In this document: positions 1-7,777 of the stretch, piece after piece
Layout of the letters: each line of letters opens with the position of its first letter
How positions within the stretch are numbered: the first letter of the stretch is position 1
Origin: Pseudoalteromonas phenolica
Lineage (GTDB): Bacteria > Pseudomonadota > Gammaproteobacteria > Enterobacterales > Alteromonadaceae
DNA length: 64,000 bases
NCBI RefSeq assembly: GCF_005876835.1
Contig: NZ_PPSW01000001.1
Location: 1-64,000, forward strand
Direction: 5' to 3'
Notes under the pieces: model-generated
The model's input: the letters and a program-made list of their open reading frames with translations, nothing else
Database searches by the model: none
What the model was told of the DNA's origin: nothing
Translations under genes and position numbers: made by a program

Positions 1-33
1 TGATTTAGTTGCGCAGAACAAGTGGACAAACAA

Positions 34-53
34 GGAAGCCATTGAGGGCTTCC
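34..53. terminator. Hairpin terminator at the left edge
   Basis: GGAAGCC at 34-40 pairs with GGCTTCC at 47-53 around a six-base loop. It lies just beyond the stop of the minus-strand sphingomyelinase gene and probably ends that transcript, that of a plus-strand gene left of the window, or both. The T tract is poor on either side. Confidence 0.5.
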
Positions 54-66
54 CGTTATTATTAAA

Positions 67-1065
67 TTAAAATTCAAAGTTAACTTGAACAGGGTAGTGA
101 TCAGATAGCTCGTTATAGTAACCATCATGATAGTAACGACCTGAGGGTAGGTTCCAATTTCCGCGAAGGTAACGCCAATAAAAGTCACGCTCAGTTTTGG
201 GGTAACGTACTAACATTTCTGGGGTATTGGTAGGTTGCTTATGATCTGCATGCCAAAGTACATAATCGAGCGTGTCGTTATATTCTAAGCTGTAGTCGAA
301 ATAGTAGGCGTTAGCTTTGGTAAACCAGTTGTGTTTTGCAGAGTAAGAGCCAACTTCAGGTGTGTTGAAAATAAGACGGCTGCGAACCACTTCGAGCATA
401 TCTGTAATTTCAGATTGCTTGCTCCACTCTACGTTCATATCACCACCGATAATGACCGGCTCAGAAGTGGGAATTTGCTCGCTCTGAATGAAGTCTTGTA
501 TTTCTTGTAATTGACCCATTCTCACAATATGTTCAGCTTCTGTGTCGCCATCATGCGTTGCTTGTAAATGTGTGCCAATAAGGTGATAACGTTTGCCATG
601 TTTTTCTATTTCAACATAAGCGAACCCTTTGTTTGCTAAATAGTCCCAACTATCAGTCAGGCTGTTATTAAACACATGGGCTTTTTGCGTAATGATGGGG
701 TACTTAGATAAAATTACCACCCCACCGCGGATCACAAAGGGGCTATTTGAGCAGTTACCCGTTAAGCTTTGCCAACCAGTACCGCTACAGTCTTGGCCAA
801 CATTGGGAGTTTGATAAGGGTAAAGTTGAGCGAGTTGCGCTAACGCAGCTTCGGATTCTTTGCTAAACGCTTCACTGGTAAGAATAACATCAGGACTGTC
901 GTTTAATTGAGAGATGACATTTGGTAAACGCTCTGCACGATTTGCTTGATCCCAATCTTGCACGTTCAATTGCATAATATTATAAGCCATCACTTTAAGT
1001 GTATCGGCTTTGCTGTGTGCGCTGAGTAAAGCTAAAGCACACACAAAGACACGCAGTAATTTCAT
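67..1065 (-). CDS. Secreted sphingomyelinase C-like phosphodiesterase
   Basis: Probable exported neutral sphingomyelinase (EEP superfamily), which splits sphingomyelin into ceramide and phosphocholine with Mg2+. The 332-residue product starts with a Sec signal peptide (MKLLRVFVCALALLSAHSKA). EEP landmarks follow in order: the metal-site Asn in VMAYNIMQL, Glu in LTSEAF, His in IGTHLQATHDGD, Asp/Asn in GGDMNV, Asp in DYVLWH, and the catalytic Asp-His in LSDHYPV. Length and motif order fit bacterial sphingomyelinase C of the beta-haemolysin type. The start is ATG at 1065 because GGAG sits six bases upstream; a longer TTG reading would place this Shine-Dalgarno inside the gene. It stands alone with its own hairpin at 34-53. 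Substrate is inferred from family resemblance; another phosphodiester is possible. Confidence 0.85.
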   Translation of the reverse strand: MKLLRVFVCALALLSAHSKADTLKVMAYNIMQLNVQDWDQANRAERLPNVISQLNDSPDVILTSEAFSKESEAALAQLAQLYPYQTPNVGQDCSGTGWQSLTGNCSNSPFVIRGGVVILSKYPIITQKAHVFNNSLTDSWDYLANKGFAYVEIEKHGKRYHLIGTHLQATHDGDTEAEHIVRMGQLQEIQDFIQSEQIPTSEPVIIGGDMNVEWSKQSEITDMLEVVRSRLIFNTPEVGSYSAKHNWFTKANAYYFDYSLEYNDTLDYVLWHADHKQPTNTPEMLVRYPKTERDFYWRYLRGNWNLPSGRYYHDGYYNELSDHYPVQVNFEF

Positions 1066-1101
1066 TTTGTTCTCCGACAATTTCGGTTGTTTAAGTCCTC
1101 C

Positions 1102-1111
1102 CTGACGTCAG
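1102..1111. promoter_or_regulatory. 10-bp palindrome upstream of sphingomyelinase gene
   Basis: CTGACGTCAG is a perfect palindrome 37 bases upstream of the sphingomyelinase start, in the divergent region 1066-1335. It could be an operator, but a 10-bp palindrome also arises by chance. Confidence 0.25.
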
Positions 1112-1275
1112 CACAGTCCAATTGCTAAAGTGAATACTCAAATAGAGCAAAAACTTCAGCGCTAAAGTAGTGTTAAAGAATGTCGGTTTAATTGCGTTAA
1201 AGTGCCTTTTTTATGAAGCTTTTTTTGTGGTTATGTTGCTGGTTTAAAAATGCTTACATGAAAGTGCGGTTTGAT

Positions 1276-1302
1276 TTATGAAATCGTCTGCGCGGCCGAT
1301 AA
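1276..1302 (+). promoter_or_regulatory. Possible FliA (sigma-28) promoter
   Basis: GCCGATAA at 1295-1302 is an exact match to the sigma-28 -10 element, 34 bases before the start codon of the next gene. The -35 position (1276-1283, TTATGAAA) fits the TAAAGTTT consensus poorly. The same octamer also occurs inside a coding region at 17263-17270, so chance cannot be excluded. Confidence 0.35.
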
Positions 1303-1335
1303 ATAGAAACAACTCTCTCGAATTAAGGAAAGCCC

Positions 1336-1776
1336 ATGCGTATCGGCAACGCAATGCCAATTCATCTTAATGCGCCTACCAACGCAAAGGACAAGGATGT
1401 TCAAACTGAACAAGTTGAAAAAACGGAAGAGGCCGCAGATAGCCAAGATGAGTCGATCCATATTTCAATGGAAGGTCGAAAAAAACTGCAAGAAGAACCT
1501 GAAGACCCTAAAGATAAGCTCCCGCCACACATAAAACAAATGATCGAAGCCATTGAGCGATTGATCGAAATGATTGAAGCTGCTGAAGAAGCACTCGCTA
1601 AGGCTAAAGAGGTCGACTATCCCGATGATGAAAGCAAGCGCGATGCATTAGATATGCATCAGAACCAGATTAATAGCCTCGAGTTTGCCCGTCACGATGC
1701 CATTAAAGGGTTACAAGAAGCAATGAAAGAGGCCGGAATTTCTGAACCGGGTATCATTGCCGAGTTAATGCGTTAA
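1336..1776 (+). CDS. Acidic helical protein of unknown function
   Basis: I do not recognise this 146-residue protein. It has no signal peptide or membrane segment, so it should be cytoplasmic. The first 50 residues are polar, Glu/Asp/Gln-rich and probably disordered. Residues 60-100 form a strongly amphipathic Glu/Ile/Ala-rich helix that should make a coiled coil, and a second helix follows to the end. The start is ATG with AAGGAA seven bases upstream. It is monocistronic, flanked by the divergent sphingomyelinase gene and a palindromic intergenic element. If the GCCGATAA upstream is a real FliA promoter it would belong to the flagellar regulon, but nothing in the protein itself says so. Confidence 0.7.
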   Translation: MRIGNAMPIHLNAPTNAKDKDVQTEQVEKTEEAADSQDESIHISMEGRKKLQEEPEDPKDKLPPHIKQMIEAIERLIEMIEAAEEALAKAKEVDYPDDESKRDALDMHQNQINSLEFARHDAIKGLQEAMKEAGISEPGIIAELMR

Positions 1777-1928
1777 GGGTTCAAGGGCCTGCATCGGATA
1801 ACTAAAATGTCGTGTTATTTTTGGATGTCTCCGGTTTTTAGTGGACATTCAAAGTTGCTGCTGAGATTGGTGTGAGTCTGATTTTGCTTAAGCGTAATGT
1901 TCAAGTTAGTTTTTCAATTTTGCATTTT

Positions 1929-1979
1929 GTCGCGTTGGCGACGGCAACCAAGGGGCGGCTGCCGCCGACCGCCCCTTGG
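1929..1979. repeat. GC-rich paired hairpins in intergenic region
   Basis: Two adjoining inverted repeats stand out as a GC-rich block in AT-rich surroundings. GTCGC (1929-1933) pairs with GCGAC (1938-1942). CCAAGGGGCGG (1948-1958) pairs perfectly with CCGCCCCTTGG (1969-1979). The centre GGCGGC-T-GCCGCC can fold alternatively. It reads like a REP-type or structured-RNA element, not a terminator, because no T tract follows. It abuts the palindromic element at 1992-2138 and together they fill most of the gap 1777-2236. Confidence 0.6.
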
Positions 1980-1991
1980 AACCCCACGGCG

Positions 1992-2138
1992 CCCTTCTAT
2001 CTCACTGATTCCTCAAAGTATGCATTGATATGAACGTAAACGGTGAGAATAGGCCATCCATGGCCTAGCTCACCTTGTAGCGCATCCATGCGCTGACATT
2101 ACTCATCAATGCATACTTTTCGGGTGAGATCGAAAGGG
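1992..2138. repeat. Nested multi-branched palindromic element (~147 bp)
   Basis: A three-way folding unit. The outer stem is CCCTTCTATCTCAC (1992-2005) with its near-complement at 2124-2138. An inner perfect 15-bp stem pairs AAAGTATGCATTGAT (2015-2029) with 2105-2119. Enclosed are two further hairpins: GGTGAG/CTCACC with TAGGCCA/TGGCCTA (2042-2074), and AGCGCAT-CC-ATGCGCT (2079-2094). No reading frame of note crosses it. The design suggests a dispersed palindromic repeat (MITE or BIME-like) or a structured RNA. Copies elsewhere in the genome cannot be tested here. Confidence 0.7.
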
Positions 2139-2236
2139 AACTGGTGGTGCCTGAAAGAAGGGTTTTGTGCTTGTTAGAGTAATAAGTAGTCATTAGTATG
2201 CGTATACACCAATAATAGTTTGGAAGGATTAGAAAA

Positions 2237-3214
2237 TTGAATAAAACCAGTCGTTTATTATGCCACTACACTTCAATTGAAGGATTGGCTGGCATTGTAA
2301 AAAACAAGCAAATCTGGGCTACTCATCCATATTACTTGAATGATGCAAGTGAATTAAAAGGAGCTTTTAGCTATATTTTTGAAGAAAAAAATGCAGAGCT
2401 TCATTCGAGGGTAGAAAGTGATTTAGTAACTCTCTTCAAGCAAGAGCTATTAGCTGAGGGGCAGTTACAATCCTTGGCTAATGATATTCCTCGACAAGCT
2501 AGAGCTGAGCTAATAACACGGTCTAACAGAATAATTAAAGAGCTGAAAGATAATATTAGCGAATTTGTTTTTGTAACTTCATTTACAAACTCAAGTGGTA
2601 TTGACAGTAATTATCACTGGATGACTTATACACCAGAAAGTACAGGTTATTGTTTAGTTTTTGAAGAGTCCTATATTGAGAGCTTGGCTTTTAAAGATAC
2701 TGAAATGACACTGCAAAGCATTGAATATATTGAAAGTTACCAAGAGTCACTCCAAATAATGGCAGAAAAGATTAGTGAATCTATTTTCCATGAATATAGG
2801 ACATTAAATAAGTTTACTGAGGGTGAGAGTAAAAAAGTTTATGAGAAAGAAATTGAAAGTATCAGGCTCGAAATGACGAAAGTGATCAATAAATTATTGG
2901 CTCTTTATAAACCAGAAGCTTTCAAAGGAGAACTAGAAAGTAGGTTAGTTTCTCTTAAATTGCCAGATAGAGGAATTAATATCTTATCTGATAAAGCATT
3001 GCCAGGAATTGAATTCAGATATTCTAACAATGGAACTTTCATACCTTATCAGCCAATACCCATTGATCCAACTAAAATTAAGAAAGTTATTATTCGTTCT
3101 GACTCTCACATAGATTTGAAAATTAAAAGTTGTGAGTTATTCCTTCAAAAGGAATTAGGAGAAAATTGTCCAGAGGTTGTAGCAAGTAAGGCGACATTAA
3201 GAACTAGTTTGTAA
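2237..3214 (+). CDS. DUF2971-like protein
   Basis: A 325-residue cytoplasmic protein. The N-terminus (CHYTSIEGLAGIVKNKQIW, then a YLNDASELKGAF segment) matches the DUF2971 signature in which an HYTS motif precedes NDxxE. A later FVTSFTNSS ... HWMTY segment corresponds to the second conserved block. The biochemical role of the family is unknown; members often sit in variable or defence-rich regions. The start is TTG at 2237, supported by GGAAGGATT about six bases upstream. Base composition is clearly more AT-rich than the neighbours, and it follows a palindromic element, so horizontal acquisition is likely. It has no partner gene, so a defence role is only a guess. Confidence 0.7.
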   Translation: MNKTSRLLCHYTSIEGLAGIVKNKQIWATHPYYLNDASELKGAFSYIFEEKNAELHSRVESDLVTLFKQELLAEGQLQSLANDIPRQARAELITRSNRIIKELKDNISEFVFVTSFTNSSGIDSNYHWMTYTPESTGYCLVFEESYIESLAFKDTEMTLQSIEYIESYQESLQIMAEKISESIFHEYRTLNKFTEGESKKVYEKEIESIRLEMTKVINKLLALYKPEAFKGELESRLVSLKLPDRGINILSDKALPGIEFRYSNNGTFIPYQPIPIDPTKIKKVIIRSDSHIDLKIKSCELFLQKELGENCPEVVASKATLRTSL

Positions 3215-3282
3215 CAACTCCCGAAAGCAAAATAATATAAATTAACCTTTTGCTATCTCAAAAACTAAAACCTGCTACATTT

Positions 3283-3295
3283 GTTATGTTATAAC
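3283..3295. promoter_or_regulatory. Zur-like operator
   Basis: GTTATGTTATAAC differs at one position from the gammaproteobacterial Zur core GTTATANTATAAC and lies inside a 7-3-7 inverted repeat (3281-3297, TTGTTAT/ATAACAA). It is 43 bases before the start of a DksA paralogue that has lost its zinc-binding cysteines. Zur control of zinc-independent DksA paralogues is known in Pseudomonas aeruginosa (dksA2), so context and motif support each other. Confidence 0.65.
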
Positions 3296-3337
3296 AATTT
3301 AAAGTGTCGTGTTGATTTAACAGTCGTGGTGAAGTTT

Positions 3338-3769
3338 ATGGAAACAATGAGTGCAGTGTCTCTTGCTGAGATGGAACAAAAAATTATTAATGCGCCAGAA
3401 GATGAGTATATGAATGACGAGCAGCTGGCGTTTTTTAGACTGAAGTTAGTAGAGCTTCACGATACGACGCGCGAGCGTATTCGAGAAGCGAAAGAGCAAA
3501 TGCTGAATAAACCTGATACTACAGATCCGCTAGATAAAGCGGCTTGGGAAGAGCAATCTAGTTTATTAATTCGTATTGTCGAGCGTGAGCAGCGCTTGTT
3601 GCCTAAGATCCAACAATCGCTTGAGCGTATTCGTCATGAAACTTATGGTTTTTGTCTTGAGTCTGGTGAGCCAATTGGCATTCCCCGTTTATTGGCGAGA
3701 CCAACTGCTGAATACAGCATTGATGTTAAATCAGTGATGGAAATGAAAGAGCACTTACAGAAAGATTAA
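3338..3769 (+). CDS. DksA-family paralogue lacking the zinc finger
   Basis: A DksA/TraR-family RNA polymerase secondary-channel factor of 143 residues. The coiled-coil tip is kept: DPLDKAA (residues 63-69) corresponds to DPVDRAA of E. coli DksA, whose two Asp and one Ala act at the polymerase active site. The globular domain aligns as YGFCLESGEPIGIPRLLARPTAEYSIDVKS, so only one of the four zinc-ligand cysteines (Cys106) remains; the others read as Ser, Ser and Val. It should therefore work without zinc, like DksA2 of P. aeruginosa, supporting stringent-response transcription during zinc starvation. The start is ATG 3338 (GGTGAAG upstream; ATG 3347 is possible). A TTG at 3281 is rejected because it lies inside the Zur-like operator. 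Confidence 0.85.
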   Translation: METMSAVSLAEMEQKIINAPEDEYMNDEQLAFFRLKLVELHDTTRERIREAKEQMLNKPDTTDPLDKAAWEEQSSLLIRIVEREQRLLPKIQQSLERIRHETYGFCLESGEPIGIPRLLARPTAEYSIDVKSVMEMKEHLQKD

Positions 3770-3788
3770 AGTAGCCTTATAACGATGC

Positions 3789-3810
3789 CGTGGTGCAATT
3801 TTGCACCGCG
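3789..3810 (+). terminator. Hairpin after the DksA paralogue
   Basis: A stem of about 10 bp (GGTGCAA/TTGCACC plus flanking C-G pairs) 20 bases after the stop codon. No strong T tract follows, so termination may be weak. Confidence 0.4.
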
Positions 3811-3888
3811 AATTCTTAAAACCTCTTCACGACGACCCGAACTTCCTTTGCTAACATCAAAGTGTTTGCAACAAGAAGAAAATTTAAA

Positions 3889-4470
3889 ATGCGCTACTTA
3901 TTTATTATTTATATCAGTGTTTAGGCTTTGTTTTTTGTGTCGAGTGTGAGTGCATATCAAACGCAAAACGAAGCTGAAATTGAGTAGTTGTTTGCCAATT
4001 ATATGGCGAAATATAACCACTATATTCAGACTGGGGAGTTACAACATGCACCGGGTTTGTACCATCCGCAGGTGATGCTAGTGTCTGATAAGCGGGTACC
4101 AAATGTGGTTACGGAGGCGCAGTTGTATAGCCAAATTGAAGTGTTTTTAGACTCACTGAAAAAGCGCGGTGTAAGCAAAGTGAACTGGCAAAAAGTCGAC
4201 ATTCACTTATTAAGTAACAATATGGCCCTTGCCAGCAATGTGGCGATTCGGTACAACAAACAAGGTGAAGTGGTCGATAGAGTGGGCGCGAGTTATACCT
4301 TGTCAAAACACGATAAAGGGTGGCGTATTGCTGCATTTTCGGTACACCCAGTTGATAATGCCTTTGTATTTAATTCAATAGTAGCGAGTGAAGATGGAAA
4401 GTTAGAGCAGATTGCCTGCTGTACAGGAAAGTGCAAAACATTAATGTTTTGCACTGTTTTATTTCTTTAG
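3889..4470 (+). pseudogene. SnoaL-like exported protein broken by two in-frame TAG codons
   Basis: Reading from ATG 3889 gives MRYLFIIYISV, a TAG (3922-3924), ALFFVSSVSAYQTQNEAEIE, a second TAG (3985-3987), then an uninterrupted frame of about 160 codons. The first part is a typical signal peptide ending VSA, so the ancestral product was exported. The intact part resembles small SnoaL/DUF4440-type (NTF2-like) proteins, with a central SKVNWQKVDIHLLSNNMALAS block and terminal YTLSKHDKGWRIAAFSVHP. The 3' end also looks damaged: the frame runs through its own terminator (4430-4455) and stops in the T tract, giving a Cys-rich tail. A TTG at 3988 could start a cytoplasmic remnant. Recent decay is the simplest reading; amber suppression or sequencing error are alternatives. 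Confidence 0.65.
4430..4468. terminator. Perfect-palindrome terminator
   Basis: AGTGCAAAACATT pairs with AATGTTTTGCACT (4430-4455) without a spacer and is followed on the plus strand by GTTTTATTTCTTT. It ends the broken SnoaL-like gene and may also serve the convergent chemoreceptor gene. Confidence 0.8.
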
Positions 4471-4481
4471 CCTAACCTGGA

Positions 4482-6125
4482 TCACAGATTAAATTGTCCG
4501 GTTGCATTTTTAAGTTTGTCTGACAATCCATGTAAGTTTGTTGCAACATGGCGAACCTCTTCGAGAGAGTCGAGAGTGGACTGAAATGACGCATGCATAT
4601 TTGAAACATTATCAACAACGATAGAAGCAACAGATGTTTGCTCTTCAGTTGCTGTGGCAATTTGCGCATTCATTCCATTTATAGCTAGAATTTGCTCTGA
4701 AATCTTTCGAACTGAATCACCCGTTTTTTCGGCATTTTCTGAGTTTTGCCTAGCTTTTTCCATCGCAGTATTCATCGCAATGACAGACTCATTTGCCGCA
4801 GCAGTTAAAGTATTTAGTAGATCTCTGATCTCGCTTGTGGACTTTGCTGTTCTTGAAGCGAGTTCTCGTACTTCATCTGCAACAACTGCGAACCCCCTTC
4901 CTTGCTCTCCTGCTCTAGCAGCTTCAATAGCCGCATTTAATGCAAGTAAGTTGGTTTGTTCCGCAATTGATGTAATCACATTGAGGATCTGTTCCACATT
5001 CTGAGTATCGTTGGCTAATTGATCTATGGTTGCTGAAGCTGACTCTATCTCATCTCTCAGCATATTTGATTGCTCTACAGAACTATCGATTTGTTTTGCA
5101 CTAATCTCAACTTCTTTTTCTGCTCTGGTAGCTGCTTCAGCTGCAGTCGCAGCTGAGTTAGATATTTCACCTACACTTAGCTTCATTTCTTCCATTGATT
5201 GACGAACAACTTCAGCATCTTGTGATTGTTTATTGGTTGCACTTTCTGCCTGCTCCATTCCTTGCACTAATCGATTGGAGCTTGTGATTAATGGCTCTAC
5301 AACAGATACGACATTCTCTACCGAACCTTTGAGAAGGGCAATAAACCCATTGAAGTAATGAGAGACTTGGCCTATTTCGTCATTGCCGCGTACTTTAAGG
5401 GTGCTACTTAAACTGCCGCCACCATTTGCGAGCTGTTTTAATGAATTAGCAACTTCTTTTGCTGATTGGCTTATGGCTTGAGCAATGTAAATTGCCAGTA
5501 GTGTTGAAAGGATAATCGCCACGGCAATAATACCAAGTGTAAATCGAATAGAAACGCTCGAACGCTCTAAAGTATCGTTTATAAGAAGTTGAAATCTTTG
5601 ATCGGACTTAGCCTGAAAGTCTTCAAAGTGGCTAACTAACTCCTCATATTTCGCCGTTTTTGATTGTGCTTTTTGCTGGATTTTAGAAAAGTCTATTGTG
5701 TCATTAATCATTCCCTCTGCTATTTCTTTAGCTATTAAGTTGTACTCATTTAATAAACTTACATTTTCGGAGCTATTACCCTGAGGCGATAGTATGGAAA
5801 GCTTTTTTAAGTTCTGCTCTATTTGGTCGCTTGTTTCTTGTGCTTTGGTTATGAGTTCTTCATCGCCAAATGTCACAGATTGGGTGTAAAGCTCATCCAA
5901 GTTTTGCACTAAATACTTGTTAGCAGTCGCATATTTGACGACTTCGTAGCTGACATTAGCTATTTCATTGATTGACTTTTCATTATCAACCATGGTGTTT
6001 CTGCTGATCATTAAGATAGCAATGAGTAACACGATTGTTAAAACAGTAATGAGGTGTATTTTTTTATTAATACTTAAGTTGCTGAGATTATTCATTGCCA
6101 ATCTGATTCCTTCTACTGAATTCAT
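4482..6125 (-). CDS. Methyl-accepting chemotaxis protein, four-helix-bundle sensor type
   Basis: A transmembrane chemoreceptor of 547 residues that would signal through CheW/CheA. TM1 is at about 22-42, then a helical periplasmic domain of roughly 150 residues without Cache motifs (four-helix-bundle type), TM2 at about 193-213, a HAMP domain, and the cytoplasmic hairpin with its tip [20 protein letters not shown]. There is no C-terminal CheR-binding pentapeptide (it ends ATGQFNL). Two starts are possible: ATG 6125, or ATG 6095 with AGAAGGA rather far upstream. It is divergent from the porin / PstS-like / porin operon, which suggests that it senses a ligand handled by those proteins; the ligand is unknown. 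Confidence 0.9.
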   Translation of the reverse strand: MNSVEGIRLAMNNLSNLSINKKIHLITVLTIVLLIAILMISRNTMVDNEKSINEIANVSYEVVKYATANKYLVQNLDELYTQSVTFGDEELITKAQETSDQIEQNLKKLSILSPQGNSSENVSLLNEYNLIAKEIAEGMINDTIDFSKIQQKAQSKTAKYEELVSHFEDFQAKSDQRFQLLINDTLERSSVSIRFTLGIIAVAIILSTLLAIYIAQAISQSAKEVANSLKQLANGGGSLSSTLKVRGNDEIGQVSHYFNGFIALLKGSVENVVSVVEPLITSSNRLVQGMEQAESATNKQSQDAEVVRQSMEEMKLSVGEISNSAATAAEAATRAEKEVEISAKQIDSSVEQSNMLRDEIESASATIDQLANDTQNVEQILNVITSIAEQTNLLALNAAIEAARAGEQGRGFAVVADEVRELASRTAKSTSEIRDLLNTLTAAANESVIAMNTAMEKARQNSENAEKTGDSVRKISEQILAINGMNAQIATATEEQTSVASIVVDNVSNMHASFQSTLDSLEEVRHVATNLHGLSDKLKNATGQFNL

Positions 6126-6252
6126 TTTGAATGCAATTGTTAAATGTCTCTTTCTTAATTGTTGCCTATTTTTTCGATAAATCTAGATTTTCTCTATATT
6201 TCACTATACTTATTTTGCAATTAATGCAATTCACGTAAATTAGGATTTAACA

Positions 6253-7332
6253 ATGTATAGAAAAGTAATATTAGGTTGTGCATTGTGTTTTAGTGCTCTG
6301 CCGAGTTATTCAGAAGTACATATATCAGGCTTCACAAGTATCAATGCGGGTAAAGTACTCAGTGGCTCAGGTGTCCCCCATTATGGAATTAATGAGGCAA
6401 CCTTTTTAGCTGATTACCCCATAGTTAGCGTTTATAACGAAGATGTTTCGTTTAAACCCGAATCATTATTCGGTCTTCAAGTTAAGGCCGATTTGGGAGA
6501 AGGGTTAAGTGCCACTGCGCAAATTGTATCTCGGGGGGCAAATGACTTTGAGACCAAATTTGAGTGGGCCTACCTTTCCTACGAAATCAACGATACATGG
6601 ACAATTCAGGCCGGGAAGAAACGCTTACCTCTTTTTTATTACTCAGATTTCTATGATGTTGGTTATGCCTATATTTGGATGAGAGCGCCTGCTGATAATT
6701 ATACCTGGCAAATCTTTAACTATAACGGAGTCAACGTTTTATACAGTGGTGATATTGGAGACTGGTCTTTGACAGGCAATATTTATTATGGCCGAGAAGA
6801 TGATAAAGAAAACAAGCTGTTATCGGATTTCTTTTTTCAAGAACCAACAAGAGAAATCTGGAAAGATATACTAGGGGGAGTGCTTCAAGGTAGTAATGAT
6901 TGGTTAGAGTTGAGAGCGACAGTTATGACTTATACCAACCAGCGTTTTCGTTCTGGAGAGCCTGCACTTTGGAATGGCAAAGATGAACGTGATGGTACCT
7001 TTTACGGTTTTGCAGCCAACGCAGATTTTGGTGACTTATTTGTATTAAGTGAGCTGAATCGCTTAGATCTAGATGGCAATCTAGATACAGTGATGTTAAC
7101 ACTAGGCTATAGATTTGATTCATTGACTCCTTTTATTTCCTACTCTGCATTTGAACAAAAAGATGGTGATGATGGTGAAGATCACAACACAACGTCTGTC
7201 GGCTTGAGATGGGACTTTCACGCTAGTGCAGCATTTAAAATTCAATATGACGAAGTAGAAGATAATTCGACTTCTCTAGCAGTAGCAGGTGATAGTAAAG
7301 CTATCACAATCGGTATTGATATGGTGTTTTAA
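6253..7332 (+). CDS. Outer-membrane beta-barrel porin-like protein 1
   Basis: A 359-residue protein with a Sec signal peptide (MYRKVILGCALCFSALPSYS) followed by alternating amphipathic strands rich in aromatic residues. It ends GIDMVF with the C-terminal Phe used by the BAM complex, so it should be an outer-membrane barrel. The segment LGEGLSATAQIVSRGANDFE is closely matched in the second porin (7778-8968), making the two paralogues. It is the first gene of a three-gene run: its TAA overlaps an ATG of the PstS-like gene by one base. Start ATG 6253. A channel for the ligand bound by the PstS-like protein is a reasonable guess, not shown. Confidence 0.8.
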   Translation: MYRKVILGCALCFSALPSYSEVHISGFTSINAGKVLSGSGVPHYGINEATFLADYPIVSVYNEDVSFKPESLFGLQVKADLGEGLSATAQIVSRGANDFETKFEWAYLSYEINDTWTIQAGKKRLPLFYYSDFYDVGYAYIWMRAPADNYTWQIFNYNGVNVLYSGDIGDWSLTGNIYYGREDDKENKLLSDFFFQEPTREIWKDILGGVLQGSNDWLELRATVMTYTNQRFRSGEPALWNGKDERDGTFYGFAANADFGDLFVLSELNRLDLDGNLDTVMLTLGYRFDSLTPFISYSAFEQKDGDDGEDHNTTSVGLRWDFHASAAFKIQYDEVEDNSTSLAVAGDSKAITIGIDMVF

Positions 7333-7346
7333 TGAGGACTTTAAAA

Positions 7347-7760
7347 ATGAAAAACCTGATTGTTTTAATGGCATTATTACTCGTCTCTTCTTTCGCTGCC
7401 AATGCCGGAGTAGACGTAATAGTCCACCCTTCAAATGCTAATGCAATTGACGCTAACACAATAAAGAAAATATTCACTGGTAAGGCTAAATCGTTTGCAG
7501 ATGGTTCTAAAGCGCTGCCACTTACACAGGGTGATAGTAGTGCAGTGACTTCTGAGTTTAATGAAAAGGTACTTAAAAAGTCCTCTAGCCAGCTAAAAGC
7601 TTATTGGTCAAAGTTAGTTTTTACTGGTAAAGGTACGCCCCCAAAAGAAGCGAGCAGTGATGCGGAAGTTTTAAGTCTAGTCGCTAACAATCCTAACCTC
7701 ATTGGTTTTGTAAAACAGGGAAGTGCAGATGGTAGCGTGAAAGTCATTCAATCCTTTTAA
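7347..7760 (+). CDS. Small PstS-like periplasmic substrate-binding protein
   Basis: A 137-residue exported protein: signal peptide MKNLIVLMALLLVSSFAANA, then a compact PBP-like domain. The core DANTIKKIFTGKAKSFADG, LPLTQGDSS and AYWSKLVFTGKGTPPKE matches the short proteins annotated as phosphate ABC transporter substrate-binding protein. It is about half the length of true PstS, and no Pst permease or ATPase lies nearby, so it may deliver ligand to a chemoreceptor or act with the flanking porins. ATG 7347 is preferred because AGGA lies eight bases upstream; an ATG at 7332 overlapping the previous stop has no Shine-Dalgarno. The ligand (phosphate or another oxyanion) is inferred. Confidence 0.8.
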   Translation: MKNLIVLMALLLVSSFAANAGVDVIVHPSNANAIDANTIKKIFTGKAKSFADGSKALPLTQGDSSAVTSEFNEKVLKKSSSQLKAYWSKLVFTGKGTPPKEASSDAEVLSLVANNPNLIGFVKQGSADGSVKVIQSF

Positions 7761-7777
7761 ACACAAGGATACATCTT

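Noticed and set aside
3281-3337. TTG start for the DksA paralogue
   Set aside because: It lies inside the Zur-like operator; ATG 3338 gives a normal DksA length.
3922-3987. Genetic-code recoding of TAG as an explanation for the broken SnoaL-like gene
   Set aside because: TAG serves as an ordinary stop elsewhere in the window (for example the 957-residue peptidase fusion gene ends in TAG), so decay is simpler.
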